A stretch of DNA of 64,000 nucleotides from Acinetobacter pittii ANC 4050. Its GTDB lineage: Bacteria > Pseudomonadota > Gammaproteobacteria > Pseudomonadales > Moraxellaceae. The stretch spans positions 372,001 through 436,000 of the forward strand of contig NZ_KB976987.1 of assembly GCF_000399685.1 (NCBI RefSeq), in the 5' to 3' direction. Below the pieces are notes generated by a model that saw nothing but the letters and a program-made list of their open reading frames with translations, did no database searches and was not told the DNA's origin. A program made the translations under genes and the position numbers. Of this stretch, positions 1 to 7,805 are shown one piece after another. Positions within the stretch are counted from its first letter, which is position 1. Each line of letters opens with the position of its first letter.

Positions 1-30
1 ACGGCCCAGAGATTCTTTGGGCCGTTTTTG
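1..30 (+). terminator. rpsB-tsf intergenic hairpin
   Basis: The window opens in a stem: bases 1-10 pair with 16-25 (one G-T pair), with a 5-base loop and a T run at 25-29. It lies just ahead of tsf, where rpsB normally ends. It therefore looks like the rpsB terminator or an rpsB-tsf attenuator. rpsB itself is outside the window, so the upstream gene is inferred. Confidence 0.75.
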
Positions 31-69
31 TTGAAAAGATTTATTTTCTACCGATTTTAGGAGATCAAC

Positions 70-945
70 ATGACTGCAATTACTGCAAGCATGGTAAAAG
101 AATTACGTGACCGTACTGGTCTTGCAATGATGGAATGCAAAAAAGCATTAACAGAAGCGAACGGTGACATCGAGCTTGCTATTGATAACCTTCGTAAATC
201 TGGTCAAGCTAAAGCTGCTAAAAAAGCTGGTAACATTGCTGCTGACGGTGCAATCACAATCGTTCAAGAAGGCAACAAAGCAATTTTAGTTGAAGTTAAC
301 TGTCAAACTGACTTCGTTGCTAAAGACGAAAACTTCTCTAACTTCTCAAAAGCTGTTGCTACTGCTGCTTTAGCTGCTGGTGAAACTGATGCTGCTAAAA
401 TCGCTGAATTAAAATTAGCAGACGGTCAATCAGTTGAAGAAGCTCGTATTGCACTTGTTCAAAAAATCGGTGAAAACATCCAAGTTCGTCGTGCGAAAAT
501 CGTTGAAGGCGAAAACTTGGCTATCTACAAACACGGTTTAAAAATCGGTGTTGTAGTTTCTTATACTGGTGATGCTGATACTGGTAAAGGTATTGCAATG
601 CACGTTGCTGCATTCAACCCAGTAGCTGTAAATGCTGAAGCTGTTCCTGCTGACCTTATCGCTAAAGAAAAAGAAATTGCTGAAGCGAAAGCGTTAGAAT
701 CTGGTAAGCCAGCTAACATCGTTGAGAAAATGGTAACAGGTTCAGTTGATAAATACTTGAACGAAGTTGCTCTTGATCGTCAAATGTATGTAATCGACAA
801 TGACAAAAAAGTTGCTGATGTATTAAAAGCAACTGGTACTACTGTTGCTGAATTCGTACGTTTCGAAGTTGGTGAGGGTATTGAGAAGAAAGCAGAACTT
901 AGCTTCGCTGAAGAGGTTGCTGCTGCTCAAGCTGCTGCGAAGTAA
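70..945 (+). CDS. tsf: Translation elongation factor Ts
   Basis: This is EF-Ts, the cytoplasmic nucleotide exchange factor that releases GDP from EF-Tu during translation. The 291-aa product has the usual full length. Residues 1-55 form the UBA-like N-terminal domain, and the EF-Tu-contacting TDFV motif is at 80-83, followed by the core and coiled-coil region. An AGGAG ribosome binding site at 59-63 fixes the ATG. The gene follows a terminator-like hairpin as expected for the rpsB-tsf pair and ends at its own terminator. Codon use is strongly biased (GCT, GGT, CGT), as expected for a highly expressed gene. Identification is secure. Confidence 0.98.
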   Translation: MTAITASMVKELRDRTGLAMMECKKALTEANGDIELAIDNLRKSGQAKAAKKAGNIAADGAITIVQEGNKAILVEVNCQTDFVAKDENFSNFSKAVATAALAAGETDAAKIAELKLADGQSVEEARIALVQKIGENIQVRRAKIVEGENLAIYKHGLKIGVVVSYTGDADTGKGIAMHVAAFNPVAVNAEAVPADLIAKEKEIAEAKALESGKPANIVEKMVTGSVDKYLNEVALDRQMYVIDNDKKVADVLKATGTTVAEFVRFEVGEGIEKKAELSFAEEVAAAQAAAK

Positions 946-959
946 TTCGTATCACAATA

Positions 960-987
960 AAAAAAGCCCCATTGGGGCTTTTTTTAT
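960..987 (+). terminator. tsf rho-independent terminator
   Basis: A short GC stem (AGCCCC with GGGGCT, 966-979) with a 3-base loop is flanked by an A run and followed by seven T. It lies 15 bases after the tsf stop. The symmetrical A/T flanks would let it work in both directions. Confidence 0.9.
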
Positions 988-1010
988 CTCAGTTAAAATA
1001 AGGTTATACA

Positions 1011-1496
1011 ATGACAAATAAAAAAAATCTCAGTATTGGTGGTGTTATTATTTTATTGATTGCTGCGTATTTTGGACTGGATTTATCTGGACATAAGCAA
1101 AGCCAATCGCCTTCATCAACTATACCCACAGCTCAGAATAATAAAACTACATTTTCAAATAATGGGGTGGACACTATAAAAACTGCTTACGAGCAGCGAC
1201 AAAGTAATGTTCAAGTAGGGGGAAAGGGTCGAGTCAAAGCAATTCTAAGAGATGATAATGATGGGTCGAGACATCAGAAATTTATTCTGGTATTAAACAA
1301 TGGCCTTTCAATTTTGGTCGCCCATAACATCGATTTGGCACCTAAAATTTCCAATCTAAATAAAGGTGATATCGTAGAGTTTTATGGCGAATATGAATAC
1401 AACCCAAAAGGTGGGGTATTACATTGGACTCATCATGATCCACAAGGTCGTCATGAAAGTGGTTGGCTTAAACATGATGGACAAATCTACCAATAA
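1011..1496 (+). CDS. DUF3465 domain protein, membrane-anchored
   Basis: The 161-aa product has a short basic N-terminus and one hydrophobic segment (about residues 6-24), probably a signal anchor. A Ser/Thr/Gln-rich linker follows. The C-terminal domain (about 60-161) carries the DUF3465 pattern, with conserved stretches VNNG-like 'LNNG', 'GDIVEFYGEYE' and 'HWTHHDP...HESGWL'. The domain resembles small OB-fold-like modules, and its His/Trp-rich end is the conserved part. AAGG eight bases ahead of the ATG supports the start. The function of the family is unknown to me. It appears to be a single-gene unit between the tsf terminator and the AraC gene. Confidence 0.8.
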   Translation: MTNKKNLSIGGVIILLIAAYFGLDLSGHKQSQSPSSTIPTAQNNKTTFSNNGVDTIKTAYEQRQSNVQVGGKGRVKAILRDDNDGSRHQKFILVLNNGLSILVAHNIDLAPKISNLNKGDIVEFYGEYEYNPKGGVLHWTHHDPQGRHESGWLKHDGQIYQ

Positions 1497-1601
1497 AACT
1501 CCAGTGAATGTCTGATTAGATTATTTTCATAGAGCAATTTTGTTCTATTCAGTTTATTAAAACATGCTATGGTTTTTTTATTGAATAGATGAGACGTATT
1601 T

Positions 1602-2426
1602 ATGCAGCGGGAGCAAGCCGATTATCTGCATGTGCGAGAGTTGGGCGGTTTAGAGTTATTAAAAGCACATTATCACCAAACACAATTTTCAAAGCATACT
1701 CATGAAGGGTATTGTATTGGTGTAATTGAAGAAGGGGCACAGTCTTTTTTTCGGACGGGACAGCTACATGTAGCTCCTAAAGGCGATATTATTTTAGTTA
1801 ATGCAGATGAGATTCATACTGGCTCCTCTGCTGTCGAATCGGGTTGGCGCTATCGAGCAATTTATCCTACACCGGAAATGTTGGCAGAAGTTAGCCAAGA
1901 TTTTTTTGAAAATCCGCATGGAGCCCCATGGTTTCCACAAGCTGTGATTCACGATCTAGGTTTGGCTCAACAGCTTTGTTTACTATTTGATTTATTAGAA
2001 CAAAAAGATAATTTTCTACTCAAAGAAACAATGTATTTGTCGACGTTAGCTTGTTTAATGAAACGACATGGTAAATCAAATCATACTTTTTGTGAGTTGC
2101 CAGAGGCGTATTCAAAAATATTAAGAGTTAAAGAATTGCTGGTAGAAATGCCTGAAACGAACTTTTCTTTACAAGATTTGGCGGACATGGTCGGCTTGAG
2201 TGCTTGGCATTTCTTAAGACAATTTAAAAAATATGTAGGCTTACCACCTCATGCATGGCTGGTTCAAGCGCGCTTGCAAAAAGCGAGACAGTTATTAAAA
2301 CAGAGAGATCAAATTGCGATGGTGGCACAACAATGTGGTTTTTCTGATCAAAGCCATTTTAACCGTCACTTTAAAAAAGCAATGGGCGTTACACCTACTC
2401 AATATGTGGCAAGTTTAAACATATAA
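1602..2426 (+). CDS. AraC-family transcriptional regulator
   Basis: The 274-aa protein has an N-terminal cupin-like AraC-binding domain (about 1-150, with the His-rich 'KHTHEGYCIGV' entry strand). The C-terminal domain has two helix-turn-helix motifs (about 175-272), ending in the family signature 'CGFSDQSHFNRHFKKAMG' followed by P-x-Q-Y. It is a DNA-binding regulator that senses a small ligand. It stands 88 bases upstream of azlCD in the same direction, an arrangement common for AraC regulators that control azlCD exporters. Regulation of azlCD is therefore the likely role, but this is inference from position. No strong ribosome binding site precedes the ATG. Confidence 0.9.
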   Translation: MQREQADYLHVRELGGLELLKAHYHQTQFSKHTHEGYCIGVIEEGAQSFFRTGQLHVAPKGDIILVNADEIHTGSSAVESGWRYRAIYPTPEMLAEVSQDFFENPHGAPWFPQAVIHDLGLAQQLCLLFDLLEQKDNFLLKETMYLSTLACLMKRHGKSNHTFCELPEAYSKILRVKELLVEMPETNFSLQDLADMVGLSAWHFLRQFKKYVGLPPHAWLVQARLQKARQLLKQRDQIAMVAQQCGFSDQSHFNRHFKKAMGVTPTQYVASLNI

Positions 2427-2450
2427 ATAAACTGGTATTAAAGCAATTTT

Positions 2451-2507
2451 ATCCAATATAAATCTGCACTCATCAAGCAAGTTATAGAGGTGTTTCTTAT
2501 ATTGGAT
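2451..2507 (+). promoter_or_regulatory. Inverted repeat spanning the azlC leader
   Basis: An 11-base arm at 2451-2461 (ATCCAATATAA) is perfectly complementary to 2497-2507, with a 35-base loop. The right arm contains the only GGA near the azlC ATG at 2515. In RNA the fold would cover the ribosome binding region; in DNA the arms could be an operator for the neighbouring AraC protein. The repeat is directly visible; its role is inferred. Confidence 0.5.
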
Positions 2508-2514
2508 TTTATAT

Positions 2515-3231
2515 ATGAATTTTCAGCTTAATCAGGTGGTTGAGTTTTCAAAAAATAAGCCATCCTCTTTGTTTTTACGTGGTGCGATGGATATTTTGCC
2601 CTTGTCAATTTCGGTTATTCCATGGGCGATTTTAGCTGGTTCTATGGCAATTCATGCAGGATTATCTTTTTATAAAGCACTGGCAATGTCTGGACTTGTC
2701 TTTGCTGGAGCTGCTCAATTAGTTAGTTTAAGCATGGTGGTGGAAGGGGCATCCGTTTTTACAATTTATCTGACTATTTTCTTTTTAACGGCTCAGCATT
2801 TTATTTATGCATTAACTTTAAGAAATGATATTTCTATTTTGCCCTTATCGAAACGAATAAGTTTGGGCTTTTTATTAACAGATGAATTGTTTGCTGTGAG
2901 CGCTCCCTTGGAAAAAAGAAGATCGGAATATCTACTCGGGGCCGGACTGACTTTTTATTTATTCTGGGTGATTTTTAGTTTAGTAGGAATATTGCTGGCA
3001 ACAGTGATACCTGATCTTTTAAATTATCATTTAGATTTTTCGATCGTTGCTATTTTTATTGCCATGATTGTGCCGTTATGTAAAGGATATCCTGTTATGG
3101 CGGGTGTATTAAACACTTGTTTAAGCGGATTTTTATTTAAACTTTATCAAATTGAGGGAGCGATTTTACTTTCAGGATTAATAGGGATGTTAGCGGCTGT
3201 ATTAACTGAAAAAATAGGGATGGGGGAATAG
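2515..3231 (+). CDS. azlC: AzlC-type branched-chain amino acid exporter, large subunit
   Basis: This is the large subunit of the two-part AzlCD exporter of the inner membrane, which in characterised cases (E. coli YgaZH, B. subtilis AzlCD) exports valine/leucine-type amino acids or analogues. The 238-aa sequence matches AzlC throughout. It has the N-terminal RGAMDILPL entry, the GLVFAGAAQ motif, the 'FFLTAQHFIYAL' helix and the 'FLLTDELFAVS' motif, with about seven hydrophobic segments. Length is typical. The stop is one base from the azlD start, so translation is probably coupled. The actual substrate cannot be read from sequence. Confidence 0.9.
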   Translation: MNFQLNQVVEFSKNKPSSLFLRGAMDILPLSISVIPWAILAGSMAIHAGLSFYKALAMSGLVFAGAAQLVSLSMVVEGASVFTIYLTIFFLTAQHFIYALTLRNDISILPLSKRISLGFLLTDELFAVSAPLEKRRSEYLLGAGLTFYLFWVIFSLVGILLATVIPDLLNYHLDFSIVAIFIAMIVPLCKGYPVMAGVLNTCLSGFLFKLYQIEGAILLSGLIGMLAAVLTEKIGMGE

Positions 3232-3232
3232 T

Positions 3233-3550
3233 ATGTCTTGGTTTATGATTTTAGGCTTGGCAGCAATTGTCTTTTTTAATCGCTATTACTTTTTAGAGCC
3301 GAAAGTAAAAATTAAAATGCCGCTTATTATGAATAAGATGCTTCACTATTCCGCACCTTGTTTGTTAACTGCAATCTGCATTCCAGTTATTTTTTTCGAT
3401 GATGATCATTTTAGAGGTATGGTAAATAATCCTTATATTTATGCAGCAATCTTTTGTGTTGTGATTGCTATTTATCTAAAAAAAGTACTTTTAAGTGTGA
3501 TAGCAAGTTTGGGATTCTTTTATTTTATAAATTTTCTAATAAATTATTAA
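3233..3550 (+). CDS. azlD: AzlD-type exporter small subunit
   Basis: The 105-aa hydrophobic protein has about four membrane spans and the AzlD-typical N-terminal 'NRYYFLEPKVKI' stretch, comparable to YgaH. It is the small partner of AzlC in the inner membrane. The ATG begins one base after the azlC stop, indicating an operon with coupled translation. The hairpin at 3561-3583 closes the unit. Sequence conservation of small AzlD subunits is low, so the assignment leans partly on the neighbour. Confidence 0.85.
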   Translation: MSWFMILGLAAIVFFNRYYFLEPKVKIKMPLIMNKMLHYSAPCLLTAICIPVIFFDDDHFRGMVNNPYIYAAIFCVVIAIYLKKVLLSVIASLGFFYFINFLINY

Positions 3551-3554
3551 GATA

Positions 3555-3590
3555 TAAAAAAGCTGAATCGAGAGGATTCAGCTCTAATTT
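3555..3590. terminator. Bidirectional terminator between azlD and the DUF962 gene
   Basis: A 9-bp stem, AGCTGAATC (3561-3569) with GATTCAGCT (3575-3583), separates convergent genes. The A run on the left gives a strong T tract when read on the minus strand. The plus-strand tail is weaker (CTAATTT). Confidence 0.85.
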
Positions 3591-3595
3591 AACAA

Positions 3596-4045
3596 TTAGG
3601 AAATAGCATGTTTTTGTCTCGTTTTCCATTTGGGTAAGATTTTTGAGAGATAAGCATCCATACACCAAACTGGTCCAATCAGTAGGAATTGTAAATCTTT
3701 AAAGAATGATGGTTTTTTGCCTTCTATTTTGTGTCCGTAAAACTGTCCGACCCAAGCAATCACAAAAATAGCGATATAAAACCCGACTCCTACAGGCAGG
3801 GTGTAAATGAGCCATGCCATAACAACGAGTAAAGCAGCCATCGCAACAGCAAGTACAAGATCTAAACGTGCATAAAATACTAAGGTCAGCACAAGTAATA
3901 GCGCAGTAAGTAATGTGCTGAAATGCGCAATAATTCCAATAATAGAAAATAAAATAGCAGGAACGCATAGCCAGTGAATTTGTTTGTTTGTTGGATTTTG
4001 ATGACTTTCACTATATTCATCAAACCATTCAGTAATGGATTTCAT
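3596..4045 (-). CDS. DUF962 / Mpo1-like membrane protein
   Basis: The 149-aa protein belongs to the DUF962 family, to which yeast Mpo1 (a 2-hydroxy fatty acid dioxygenase) belongs. It shows the family N-terminus 'W..EYSESHQNPTNK..HW.CVP', with conserved histidines, followed by four hydrophobic segments and a 'GHKIEGKKP' loop near residue 107. The bacterial function is not established, though lipid oxidation is suggested by the yeast relative. I place the start at the ATG at 4045 because AAGGAG lies ten bases upstream; a GTG three codons earlier would touch that site. It has its own promoter region and is convergent with azlD. Confidence 0.85.
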   Translation of the reverse strand: MKSITEWFDEYSESHQNPTNKQIHWLCVPAILFSIIGIIAHFSTLLTALLLVLTLVFYARLDLVLAVAMAALLVVMAWLIYTLPVGVGFYIAIFVIAWVGQFYGHKIEGKKPSFFKDLQFLLIGPVWCMDAYLSKILPKWKTRQKHAIS

Positions 4046-4561
4046 GGGTAGCACACTCCTTGTTTTAAATTTGATTTATTTTTTCTGAGTGTATTTTAGC
4101 CTGTTCTTGAAGATATCGACAAGAAACTCACACTATTCAACTATGGAAAATTGGTAATAAACGCTTAGGAAAGAACAATGGAAAAAATAAGGTCACGGTA
4201 ATTGAAAAAGTGATCAATTTGACCTCAAGAGAGGTGCAATATTTCATAATATTTTTTCTATGTTGCTAGATGATGAAATTATCAAAAAAAGTGCCATTTT
4301 AAGATAGTCGGGAAAATTGTGTGAAAAAGCTCTACTCATCTACTCTAAAAACGCCGTAAATAGCCTTTATTTTAGAAAAATGGTACTAGGGTAGCCAAAA
4401 TTTTATAAAGTTGCTCTAAGCGCAATTTAGGCGTTAAATTGAGTTGGACTAAATTAATGTGTTTTTTTGATTAATAAGTATTCAAATTTGGGGTGAATTA
4501 GGGGCAAAAAAGAAGTCACTTCAATTCTAGGCCGGAAATTATATTTGATAGTTTAAAATAT
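4046..4561. other. Gene-free interval of about 0.5 kb
   Basis: No reading frame here looks coding. Visible structure is limited to short AT hairpins: 4222-4235 (ACCTC/GAGGT), 4238-4253 followed by four T, and a 7-bp hairpin at 4423-4441. The stretch must hold the promoter of the DUF962 gene near its left end. A small RNA cannot be excluded but is not supported. Confidence 0.4.
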
Positions 4562-4592
4562 AAAAAAGCCGCAGAAAATATGCGGCTTTTTA
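4562..4592. terminator. Terminator of rlpA (bidirectional form)
   Basis: AAAAGCCGCA (4564-4573) pairs perfectly with TGCGGCTTTT (4581-4590) around a 7-base loop. On the minus strand the A run becomes a T tract directly after the rlpA stop. Confidence 0.9.
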
Positions 4593-4614
4593 CATGAACT
4601 CGAGAGGCTATAAC

Positions 4615-5226
4615 TTATGAAGTTGGGCCATCAACACGCTCAATATTTACTTTTGCAGTTCCGGCATTGGTAATACCAAGACGTTTAGCTGCACCGTAAG
4701 ATAGGTCAAGTACACGATTACCATGGAAAGGACCACGGTCATTTACTTTTACAACCACACTTTTACCATTGTCTTTATTGGTTACTCGAATATAACAGTT
4801 CAATGGTAGGCTACGGTGAGCAGCAGTTAGAGCATTCATGTCGAATGTTTCACCACTTGCAGTTTTACGACCATGGAATTGGCGGCCATACCAAGACGCC
4901 ATACCAGTTTGGCTAAACTTACGAACAGTATTTGAAGCTACTGTGTTAAGTTTTTCAATCACTGAAGGCTCATCTTCAGGGATTTCAATTTTTGCTGCGA
5001 TCGCTTGACGACGGATTTGATCGCCAGAACGTTCAGTGATTGAAAGACTGTTAATGTTAGAAAAACGAGAATTAAAGTTTTGAGTATCTTTACTCAACAC
5101 ACGTGCTGCTAGATTAGGACCATCTACATCACTGTTTAATGATGATGACTGCACCATTTCAGCGTGCAGTGGGGCCATGCTTAAACTAGCCGTCAGTGCA
5201 AGAACGTATTTCAGCGATAACTGCAT
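4615..5226 (-). CDS. rlpA: RlpA-family septal lytic transglycosylase-like protein
   Basis: RlpA proteins cleave naked glycan strands of peptidoglycan at the septum. The 203-aa product has a signal peptide (about 1-22, ending LHA-E), a 60-80 residue linker and a C-terminal double-psi beta-barrel. The barrel shows GMASWYG (108-114), TASGE with Glu126 and nearby Asp129, and VNDRGPF with Asp163, matching the catalytic residues described for Pseudomonas RlpA. There is no lipobox cysteine and no C-terminal SPOR domain, unlike the classical lipoprotein RlpA. The start is the ATG at 5226 with AGGAG nine bases upstream; the longer frame to 5292 would bury the signal peptide. It lies downstream of rodA-mltB in the usual order. 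Confidence 0.85.
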   Translation of the reverse strand: MQLSLKYVLALTASLSMAPLHAEMVQSSSLNSDVDGPNLAARVLSKDTQNFNSRFSNINSLSITERSGDQIRRQAIAAKIEIPEDEPSVIEKLNTVASNTVRKFSQTGMASWYGRQFHGRKTASGETFDMNALTAAHRSLPLNCYIRVTNKDNGKSVVVKVNDRGPFHGNRVLDLSYGAAKRLGITNAGTAKVNIERVDGPTS

Positions 5227-5503
5227 TTGTATAAACTCCTGAGAACATGTACTTTTTTCTTTCAGCCATTGACTGAAATTTAAAGTGAACATGCCTTATT
5301 ATTCACTTTTGCAATTGCTATATTGGGGTGGATAATATTCATCGCTTACGGAGAGTGTCTAGTCTTTAACGAGAAATCGTTACAAAAAGGGCAAAAACTT
5401 ACAGTTTTAGATTAAAAAATAACCAATAGTGTAACAATTTATTTAAAATGTATGTATTGTGAGCTATTTAACAAAAATATTTATTGACTTTTGAGGCGGA
5501 GAT

Positions 5504-5527
5504 AAAAAAGCTAGCCTATCGGCTAGC
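5504..5527 (-). terminator. mltB terminator overlapping the stop codon
   Basis: GCTAGCC (5510-5516) pairs with GGCTAGC (5521-5527) around a 4-base loop. The mltB stop (read from 5518-5516) starts in the loop and ends in the stem. The adjoining A run gives six T on the minus strand. Confidence 0.85.
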
Positions 5528-6517
5528 CACTTCAGTGCCTAATAACCACACAGCGGTAGCGTACATACGGCTCTTATTATAAGTCGTAATCACTTGAAAA
5601 TTCGGGTAAGTTAAATAGTAAATTGGACCGTTATAGTCTTGTAATTGAATTACATTCACCATATCCAGATCATCAATTTTGACTAAAGGATTTAATGGTG
5701 CGATACCCAGTGTCTTTAGTGCGCCATAGGGGAAAGGCTGAGTTAAATCTTTCGCAATAATACTTTCCGGATTTGATCCTGTGTAACGTGCCATAAACCC
5801 GATAGGCTGATCGCGTTGCCAACCTTGTTTTGCTAAATAGTTGGCGATTGAACCGATGGCATCTTCTGCTGAGTTTCTTAAGTCGATATGGCCATTACCG
5901 TCATAATCCACACCATATTTACTAATATTACTTGGCATAAATTGCGGATAGCCAATCGCCCCTGCATATGAGCCAACAATACTTCTAGTTGGATAACCTT
6001 CTTTATATGTCCATGCAATCAGAGCAGCTAACTCATCACCAAAATATTCAGCGCGGCGAGGGTAGCCAAAAGCAAGGGTAGCTAAGGCATCACGTGTAAT
6101 AAAAGAACCTTTATTTGCACCATAACCTGTCTCAACGCCCAAAATACCTAAAATGACAGCTTGAGATACGCCGTATTGCTGTTCAGCGCGATTTAAAGCA
6201 TCTGCATATTGGTTTTTAAAACGCACGCCGCGTTGAATTGTGCCTTCTACCAAGAACATGGAACGGTAATCATACCAAGGCTTACTTTCACCTGGGCGAG
6301 TCATAATATTTAGAATGTTTGGTAAATTTTTTGCGCCACTCATGGCTGCATCGACTTGATCGCTACTTAAGCCATAAGCATTCATCGTTTTTTGTTTAAA
6401 GTTTAAATAATCAGGATGTGTGGCAAAATCGTTAGCCTGAGCAAAATGACTGGTACTGATTAAGCCAGTACACAAAGCAAGCATTTTTAAAGTTTTATTT
6501 AAGTGTTGAGACAACAT
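5516..6517 (-). CDS. mltB: Lytic murein transglycosylase B
   Basis: This enzyme cleaves MurNAc-GlcNAc bonds in peptidoglycan to give 1,6-anhydro ends. The 333-aa protein is a GH103/MltB family member with catalytic Glu129 in 'GVETGYGANKG'. It also has the family motifs 'FGYPRRAEYF', 'GSYAGAIGYPQFMPS' and the calcium-site-like 'DYDGNGHIDL'. A signal peptide ends near AQA-ND (residue 29). It lacks a clear lipobox, so it is probably a periplasmic (soluble) form. It is 19 bases downstream of rodA in the same direction, tying wall cleavage to elongation. The stop codon lies inside the terminator hairpin. Confidence 0.93.
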   Translation of the reverse strand: MLSQHLNKTLKMLALCTGLISTSHFAQANDFATHPDYLNFKQKTMNAYGLSSDQVDAAMSGAKNLPNILNIMTRPGESKPWYDYRSMFLVEGTIQRGVRFKNQYADALNRAEQQYGVSQAVILGILGVETGYGANKGSFITRDALATLAFGYPRRAEYFGDELAALIAWTYKEGYPTRSIVGSYAGAIGYPQFMPSNISKYGVDYDGNGHIDLRNSAEDAIGSIANYLAKQGWQRDQPIGFMARYTGSNPESIIAKDLTQPFPYGALKTLGIAPLNPLVKIDDLDMVNVIQLQDYNGPIYYLTYPNFQVITTYNKSRMYATAVWLLGTEVASR

Positions 6518-6536
6518 ATCGTTTTAAAATTCCAGA

Positions 6537-7679
6537 TTATCGATGTGTATGAATGGACATGACTAAACCAAAGGTGGCCATTAAAGTAATAATAGCTGTT
6601 CCGCCATAACTCATAAAAGGTAAAGGAACACCTACTACAGGTAAAATACCACTGACCATTCCCGCATTTACAAATACATAAACAAAAAAAGACAAACCAA
6701 AGGCGCCGGCAACTAAACGTCCATAGTTATGGAAGCTTTGTAAACCGATCTGGAATGTTCTAAAAATAATAGCAAAATAAAGAGTTACTAAAATAAGTAC
6801 ACCGATGAAACCAAATTCTTCGGAATACGCCGCAATAATAAAGTCAGTATGTCCTTCGGGTAAAAAGTGTAAATGTGATTGAGTACCTTCAAGGAAACCT
6901 TTACCTGAAAAACCGCCAGAGCCAATTGCAGTTTTAGATTGAATAATATTCCAACCTGTACCGAGTGCATCTGCTTCTGGATTAAGTAAAGTTAACACCC
7001 TTTGACGCTGATAGTCGTGTAAAAGAAATTCCCATGCAATAGGAATTATGACCGCTGCACAAGCGGCAGCTGCACCAATCATCCGCCATGATAGTCCACT
7101 TAAAAATAAGACAAATATGCCGCTTGCCAAGACTAAAAGCGATGTCCCTAAATCTGGTTGTTCTGCAATCAGTAAAAAAGGAATACCAATTAACATTAAT
7201 GATAAAACAACTTGTGAAAAGCTAGGGGGAAGAGGTTTTCTTGCCAAGAACCACGCAATCATCATCGGCATGCCGATTTTCATGAATTCACTGGGTTGGA
7301 CACTTCCGAAACCGGGAATATCAATCCAGCGCTGAGCACCCATTCGGACTTCACCAAACACCATGACTGCCACAAGTGAAAATAGACCAAACAAATAAAA
7401 ATAGGGTGAAAAAGCTTGATAGACCTTGGGTGGAATTTGGGCTAGGCCAACCATTACTAGAAAACCAATACCAAAACTCATGGCTTGTTTACTGACTAAC
7501 CCTACGTCTTGTGCTGAAGCACTATATAGTACAGTTAAACCTAACAGAGCATTTAAGAGCAAAAATAGGCATAACCACGGGTCAATATGGAGTTGTTGCC
7601 ACTTTGATGGTTGCATAGCTGTGCTAAGACCATCTCGAGGAGCTTGGCGTAAAAATTTATATTGTGGACTCGGAGACAT
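6537..7679 (-). CDS. rodA: Rod-shape peptidoglycan polymerase RodA
   Basis: RodA is the SEDS-family glycosyltransferase that, with PBP2, polymerises lateral-wall peptidoglycan in the inner membrane. The 380-aa protein has about ten membrane spans and the SEDS signatures 'RWI-IPGFGSVQPSEFMK', 'EQPDLGTS', 'FLPEGHTDFI' and the C-terminal 'LPFMSYGG'. Length is normal. mltB follows after 19 bases and rlpA after that, the order found in many gammaproteobacteria. mrdA (PBP2), often upstream, is not present. The ATG at 7679 has no obvious ribosome binding site; a Met at residue 22 is an alternative. Confidence 0.96.
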   Translation of the reverse strand: MSPSPQYKFLRQAPRDGLSTAMQPSKWQQLHIDPWLCLFLLLNALLGLTVLYSASAQDVGLVSKQAMSFGIGFLVMVGLAQIPPKVYQAFSPYFYLFGLFSLVAVMVFGEVRMGAQRWIDIPGFGSVQPSEFMKIGMPMMIAWFLARKPLPPSFSQVVLSLMLIGIPFLLIAEQPDLGTSLLVLASGIFVLFLSGLSWRMIGAAAACAAVIIPIAWEFLLHDYQRQRVLTLLNPEADALGTGWNIIQSKTAIGSGGFSGKGFLEGTQSHLHFLPEGHTDFIIAAYSEEFGFIGVLILVTLYFAIIFRTFQIGLQSFHNYGRLVAGAFGLSFFVYVFVNAGMVSGILPVVGVPLPFMSYGGTAIITLMATFGLVMSIHTHR

Positions 7680-7761
7680 GCGGCGTTAACTAGGTCAATC
7701 AGTGCTTGGCGCATGCTAACATAAACCTGATTAATGGCAATGTATATCAATATTTTGCAAT

Positions 7762-7790
7762 AAAAAAACCTAGCTCTCGCTAGGTTTCCG
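7762..7790 (-). terminator. Terminator of the 216-aa hypothetical gene
   Basis: AAACCTAGC (7766-7774) pairs with GCTAGGTTT (7779-7787) around TCTC. The seven A at its left edge read as T on the minus strand. Confidence 0.85.
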
Positions 7791-7805
7791 ATAGGCTATT
7801 TTTTA

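Noticed and set aside
4046..4561. Very short frames (7 and 15 codons) with weak purine stretches
   Set aside because: Too short and without coding character; nothing beyond chance.
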